NCBI GenBank assembly: GCA_030692565.1
Contig: JAUYAO010000054.1
Coordinates: forward strand, 62,001 to 126,000
Direction of reading: 5' to 3'
From: Nitrospira sp.
GTDB taxonomy: Bacteria; Nitrospirota; Nitrospiria; Nitrospirales; Nitrospiraceae
DNA length: 64,000 bases
The translations under genes and the position numbers were made by a program. Below are positions 60,346 to 64,000 of the stretch, in pieces. The first letter of the stretch is position 1, and every line of letters starts with the position of its first letter. The notes under the pieces are model-generated. The model was not told the DNA's origin, ran no database searches, and was given only the letters and a program-made list of their open reading frames with translations.

Positions 60346-61506
60346 CTAGATCAGCTGTGTGGATTGTCCGGCGCGTTCAAAGGCGGAAAGCGCGAATTCA
60401 ATCTGTTCAGGGGAGTGTGCCGCAGTGATGGTCAAGCGAATACGGCTGGATCCATCAGGGACGGTCGGTGGGCGGATCGCCGGCGCGTAGACCCCTTGAG
60501 CCAGCAGTTGTTCGGCAAAAGCGAGCGCCTTCTCGGCGTGACCGATCAGGATGGGGAGGATGGGGCTGGCGGATTCGGTGAGGTGAAATCCGAGACGAGT
60601 CAGGCCAGCGAACAGATGGTCGCGATTGCGCCACAGCCGCGCGCGGCGTGACGGATCTTTTTGGAGTACGGTCAGCGCGGCGCAGGCCGCTGCCGCCGAA
60701 GCAGGCGGCGGGGCGGTTGTAAACATGAAGGGGCGGCTGGTGTTCACCAGGTATTGGATCATGTCCGTAGGGCCGGCGAGATAGGCGCCGCTACTACCAA
60801 GTGCCTTGCCGAGGGTGCCCATGTGAAACGGAATCCGGCCCTCAACTTCGAAATGCTCGAGTGTGCCGCGGCCGGATTGTCCCATCACTCCGGTGCCGTG
60901 GGCATCATCGACATAGAGCGTCGCACCGAATCGTTCGGCCAGAGTTGCCAGTTCAGGAAGCGGGGCCAGATCGCCGTCCATGCTGAACAGCCCGTCTGTC
61001 ACGATGAGCACTGGTCGCCCAGGGGTTGTCCGTTTGAGGAGGGACTCAAGGTGATTCAGATCTCGGTGCCTGTAGACCCGCAGGTCAGCGCGACTGAGGC
61101 GCGCGCCATCGATGAGGCTGGCGTGACAGAGTCGATCAGCGAAGATCTGCCCGCCTCGTGTGATGAGCGATGGGATGATGCCCAAATTCGCAAGGTACCC
61201 CGATCCATAGACTAATGCAGAGGGGGTCTGCTTAAAGGCGGCAAGAGCCTGTTCCAGCTCTGTATGAGGAGGGAGTGTGCCGCAGACTAATCGCGCTGCT
61301 CCGGCACCTGTTCCGTACTGCGTGGTTGCCTGGATGGCGGCGTGAATGACGTCAGGATGGGTGGCGAGACCCAAGTAGTCGTTGGAGGCCAGCAGGATGA
61401 CCGTGCGCCCCGCGAACTGGATGGTTGGCCCGGTCGCAGAGCCGAGTGTATGGAGACGCCGGGTTAGCGATTGGTTATCCAGCTGTTGGAGGCGGCTCTG
61501 AAACAT
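60346..61506 (-). CDS. bioF: 8-amino-7-oxononanoate synthase
   Basis: The 386-residue PLP enzyme of the alpha-oxoamine synthase family has SNDYLGLATHP, GSGYLANLG, DDAHGTGVMGQSGRG and the PLP Lys in TLGKALGSSGAYL. BioF joins pimeloyl-ACP or -CoA and alanine to form KAPA in biotin synthesis. Related enzymes make glycine-derived products; biotin is the most likely role. ATG 61506 is used. No other bio gene is adjacent. Confidence 0.92.
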   Translation of the reverse strand: MFQSRLQQLDNQSLTRRLHTLGSATGPTIQFAGRTVILLASNDYLGLATHPDVIHAAIQATTQYGTGAGAARLVCGTLPPHTELEQALAAFKQTPSALVYGSGYLANLGIIPSLITRGGQIFADRLCHASLIDGARLSRADLRVYRHRDLNHLESLLKRTTPGRPVLIVTDGLFSMDGDLAPLPELATLAERFGATLYVDDAHGTGVMGQSGRGTLEHFEVEGRIPFHMGTLGKALGSSGAYLAGPTDMIQYLVNTSRPFMFTTAPPPASAAAACAALTVLQKDPSRRARLWRNRDHLFAGLTRLGFHLTESASPILPILIGHAEKALAFAEQLLAQGVYAPAIRPPTVPDGSSRIRLTITAAHSPEQIEFALSAFERAGQSTQLI

Positions 61507-61567
61507 GGAGGATTCTCTCTGACCATGCGGCGCTCGGGGCCTGTGGGTCGTACCAGGATGAGTTACG

Positions 61568-61597
61568 TTGACAAGGTAAATCAATCCCTAGTATAAG
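61568..61597 (+). promoter_or_regulatory. Sigma-70 promoter for the TPR gene
   Basis: TTGACA at 61568 and TATAAG at 61592 are separated by 18 bases. Transcription would start near 61604, 39 bases ahead of ATG 61643. It is the only good promoter in the divergent region with bioF. Confidence 0.65.
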
Positions 61598-61642
61598 GCC
61601 CAGGCTCATTCGAAGTGAAATCGCAGTTCGCCAGGATATCTT

Positions 61643-62419
61643 ATGACCTATCGTATTAAAGTTCCACCACGGACTTTGCCGGTCGACGAGGCGCATCTGG
61701 TCAGCAATCTTGAGCATTGGCTGGAGAGTGTGCGCGTCTATCGTGGTCCGTTGCTGGTGGGGGCAGCGATTCTACTGCTCGCAGCGGGAATTGTCGGTGG
61801 TGTGTTGTGGTACGACAGCCAGACGGCTCATAAAGCCCAAGATCTTGAACGGGAAGCCACGCTTCATTATTTCACACGGCCTGCAGACGACCCCAAAAAG
61901 GCGGATACGAATCTCAAGGAAGCGGTGGCGCTCTATAAGAGAATTGTGGAGGAGTATCCCCGGACATCAACGGCTCCGCTTGCGGCGTTCCATCTCGGGA
62001 ATGCGTTGGTTCAGGCCAATGAGTTGGATGCGGCTATTGAAGCGTATAAGCGATTTGTTCTGATGTACGGATCGAATGCGTCGCTGCTTGGTTTGGTTCA
62101 GCAGCGTTTGGGCTATGCGTATCTCTTGAAGGGGGATCGTGATCAGGCAGCCAAGGCTTATTCGGCGGTGCTGGATATTCCCGGTGCGTTGAATCGGGAT
62201 CATGCACTGTTTGAGCTGGCCCGGCTGGAAGAGAGTCTGTCGCGGCCTGAGGGTGCGCTGGCACATTATCAGGACTTGATGAAAAACTACCCGAATTCCC
62301 CGCTGGCCAACGAAGCCGCTGTGCGGCTCAAGGTGCTTGAAGTGAAGAAGTCGCCAGATCCCGCCCCTGCTTCTCCTGCGCCGGCTGCTACAGCACCGGC
62401 CACACCTAAGAAACCATAA
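61643..62419 (+). CDS. YfgM-like membrane-anchored TPR protein
   Basis: The 258-residue protein has one N-terminal membrane helix (GPLLVGAAILLLAAGIVGGVLW near residues 35-55), after which a periplasmic domain has four or so TPR units (LAAFHLGNALVQANELDAAIEAYKRFVL, LGYAYLLKGDRDQAAKAYSAVL, ALFELARLEESLSRPEGALAHYQDL). The tail is Pro/Ala-rich. YfgM-type proteins work with periplasmic folding at SecYEG. A hairpin follows the gene. Confidence 0.85.
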   Translation: MTYRIKVPPRTLPVDEAHLVSNLEHWLESVRVYRGPLLVGAAILLLAAGIVGGVLWYDSQTAHKAQDLEREATLHYFTRPADDPKKADTNLKEAVALYKRIVEEYPRTSTAPLAAFHLGNALVQANELDAAIEAYKRFVLMYGSNASLLGLVQQRLGYAYLLKGDRDQAAKAYSAVLDIPGALNRDHALFELARLEESLSRPEGALAHYQDLMKNYPNSPLANEAAVRLKVLEVKKSPDPAPASPAPAATAPATPKKP

Positions 62420-62443
62420 CTCGCCCGCTTTTGCGGTACTGTT

Positions 62444-62464
62444 GCTTCAGGCTAAGCCTGAAGC
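62444..62464. terminator. Palindromic hairpin between convergent genes
   Basis: GCTTCAGGCT-A-AGCCTGAAGC is a perfect inverted repeat lying 25 bases after the TPR gene and 14 bases before the stop of the minus-strand lytic transglycosylase gene. It may end transcription from both sides. Confidence 0.5.
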
Positions 62465-62477
62465 GGGGGTATGGGCA

Positions 62478-63776
62478 TTAACGTGCGATGATCAAGAACT
62501 CCCCGGCCTTGATGACGGGGCTGGTCAGGTTGTTTTTCGCCTTCAGCGTTTTCATGGGGACGCGGAAACGCTTGGAAACTTTCTCGAGTGTGTCCCCTCC
62601 GCGTACGCGATACCATCGCCCGCTATCGGCTTTGACGCGTTGTACTTTGACTGCCGGGAGCGGAGGAAATTTATATGAAGGAACACGATCCAGAAGCTGG
62701 ACCACTTTCGCGCTGGTTCCCACCGGGACTTTGAGGTGGTACGCCGATTCCCCAGGCGGCGTGGCGTCGCGTCGAAGTTCCGGGTTCAGAAGACGGAGTT
62801 CTTCGTACGGGATGCCGGTGGTGTTGGCGATCGCATGGAAATGGAGCGGCCGATTCACCACCACTTCTTCAAACTGATGGGGCGCAACAGGATTCTGCGG
62901 GAATCCGTATTGATCTGGATTCCGTGCGATAACGGTGGCGGCCATGATGCGGGGTACGTATTGCTTCGTTTCGGTGCGGATCAATTTAGTTTTCGAGATG
63001 TCAGAGAAGGTTTCCCCTTGAACCTTATGGAGCGCCCGCATGACCTTGCCTTCACCGGCATTGTAGGCCGCCATGGCGAGAGGCCAGGCTCCGAAGAGGT
63101 CGTAGAGGTCGCGGAGGTAGCGAGCAGCTGCGACGGTTGACTTGATCGGGTCGCGGCGTTCATCCACATAATTGTCGATGCGGAGGCCATAGACCTTTCC
63201 CGTGCCTTTCATGAATTGCCACGGCCCGGTCGCTTTCGCGCGCGAGAAAGCGTAGGGATTGAAGCCGCTTTCGACTAGGGACAGATAGACCAGATCGCTG
63301 GGAATATTGAATTCTGAGAAAATCTTTTCAACCAGCGGTTGATAGCGGCTGAGTCGTATGAGCCATTGTTCAAAGCGAGATCGGATCGACGTATTGAAGA
63401 AGCGAATGTGACTCTGCACGGTGGGGTCCATCACGATGGGAATATTGTAGACGGTCCCGCCATTGGCGGATTGGATGGGGCTTGGGAATGGCACCATCGA
63501 GTTTGACGGATCTTGCGATGCAGCTCCGATGGCCGTTCCTGAATCCTGCGCGGGTTCGGTCAGCTCTGGAGGGAGAGTGGTTAATTCAGGTTCGAGAGGA
63601 ACCAGGTTGGCATCCGGTTCGTCGTCTTCTTCCGGGGTATTCACATCGGCCGCCACGTCCGGCGATGGAGCTTCGGCGAAACTGTCCTCGACGGGGACCA
63701 AGAAGGTTCCGATCGTAAGAATGCAGAGTGCGAAAAATGGCATAGAGAGATATCGCAGATTCAAAATGGACCTCAA
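62478..63776 (-). CDS. mltD: MltD-like lytic transglycosylase with LysM
   Basis: The 432-residue periplasmic protein has a signal sequence, an acidic Pro/Glu-rich linker and an SLT family 1 domain (catalytic Glu in SLVESGFNPYAFSRAKATGPWQFM, then ASR-type AAYNAGEGKVMRALHK). A C-terminal LysM domain follows (YRVRGGDTLEKVSKRFRVPMKTLKAKNNL). It cleaves peptidoglycan glycan strands to 1,6-anhydro products. Start ATG 63776 (or 63743). A good promoter lies 30 bases upstream. Confidence 0.92.
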   Translation of the reverse strand: MRSILNLRYLSMPFFALCILTIGTFLVPVEDSFAEAPSPDVAADVNTPEEDDEPDANLVPLEPELTTLPPELTEPAQDSGTAIGAASQDPSNSMVPFPSPIQSANGGTVYNIPIVMDPTVQSHIRFFNTSIRSRFEQWLIRLSRYQPLVEKIFSEFNIPSDLVYLSLVESGFNPYAFSRAKATGPWQFMKGTGKVYGLRIDNYVDERRDPIKSTVAAARYLRDLYDLFGAWPLAMAAYNAGEGKVMRALHKVQGETFSDISKTKLIRTETKQYVPRIMAATVIARNPDQYGFPQNPVAPHQFEEVVVNRPLHFHAIANTTGIPYEELRLLNPELRRDATPPGESAYHLKVPVGTSAKVVQLLDRVPSYKFPPLPAVKVQRVKADSGRWYRVRGGDTLEKVSKRFRVPMKTLKAKNNLTSPVIKAGEFLIIAR

Positions 63777-63805
63777 GTTCTGGTGAAATACTCTTTTCTT
63801 TGATT

Positions 63806-63834
63806 AGACTATCGATCAGTCTGTGTGTTGTCAA
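63806..63834 (-). promoter_or_regulatory. Sigma-70 promoter for mltD
   Basis: On the minus strand TTGACA (63834-63829) and TAGTCT (63811-63806) are separated by 17 bases, with a start near 63799, about 23 bases ahead of ATG 63776. The remaining bases to 64000 contain no gene I can support. Confidence 0.65.
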
Positions 63835-64000
63835 GAAATTGAATGGGTTAGAGCGCCCTTCTTTTGAGGAGGACTCTTTGTCCATAGCCGCGTTGGCGGC
63901 ACGAGTCTGTACTTCTGTATTGTTGGGATGTGATGAGATATGAGGCAAAACATCCAGCGATTTTGAGCTCTTGTGGCCTCCATTTCTTGACAGTCTTGTG

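Noticed and set aside
63586-63948. 120-codon open frame overlapping the mltD start
   Set aside because: It overlaps the mltD signal region and promoter in another frame and has no protein-like pattern.

Overview
This 64 kb window looks like a chromosomal segment of a Nitrospira-type bacterium (phylum Nitrospirota). That is an inference from gene content and style: a Gram-negative envelope, GC-rich coding, many CxxCH or Cys-cluster proteins, the arsenosugar glycosyltransferase pair, PilT/PilU, a CbbQ/NorD-like ATPase-VWA pair, a NuoF plus ferredoxin pair and NAD malate dehydrogenase. No rRNA is present to confirm it. No CRISPR array, complete prophage or insertion sequence was seen. Three complete tRNAs are present: Ala-GGC, Lys-TTT and Glu-TTC.

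Layout. 1-8.2 kb: end of a sodium:solute symporter, Uup ABC-F ATPase, a CheY-like regulator, a class A penicillin-binding protein of the PBP1b type, a bactofilin and an AI-2E family permease, with a 124 bp palindromic repeat after the bactofilin gene. 8.2-13.2 kb: a minus-strand signalling operon with a small membrane protein, a response regulator, a histidine kinase carrying an N-terminal Rossmann-like domain, a second large kinase and a c-haem sensor protein. 13.5-17.6 kb: a BolA/monothiol glutaredoxin pair, a polytopic membrane protein, a frameshifted PspA-like gene facing a possible regulator across two matching palindromes, and a zinc-ribbon protein. 17.7-29.4 kb: an SDR, two arsenosugar-type glycosyltransferases, dCTP deaminase, lysine 2,3-aminomutase, an ATP-grasp-like protein, a YkgJ-DUF2156 fusion and a hybrid kinase.

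29.5-36.7 kb: a CbbQ-type AAA+ ATPase and its likely partner, a 1011-residue VWA protein with an HEAGH motif. Between them lie two paralogous glycine-zipper lipoproteins and, on the other strand, a ferredoxin:thioredoxin reductase catalytic subunit. 36.8-46.5 kb: mdh, a PuuD-like membrane protein, nuoF, a 2Fe-2S ferredoxin, an A-type Fe-S carrier, queD-folE, a hydrolase, rarA, a PilZ protein and a second ABC-F ATPase. 46.6-54.0 kb: tRNA-Ala, purA with a clear promoter and a terminator-like leader hairpin, then tRNA-Lys.

The tRNA-Lys 3' half is repeated exactly (48 bp) 5.6 kb downstream. The interval is a small defence-type genomic island: a RelE-like toxin pseudogene with its intact XRE antitoxin, a TOTE-type primase-helicase and an AbiEi/AbiEii toxin-antitoxin pair, with no integrase. 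54.2-64 kb returns to core genes: a MarR-like regulator with a Cys cluster, two lipoproteins, tRNA-Glu, a SUMF1-domain protein, a cytochrome c, PilU and PilT, bioF, a YfgM-like TPR protein and an MltD-like lytic transglycosylase.

The least explained signal is a family of hairpin repeats (four full copies and one short form). The central core is conserved, but the long arms differ in sequence between copies while staying complementary within each copy. Every full copy sits at or within a few bases of a stop codon, in the orientation of the gene it follows.
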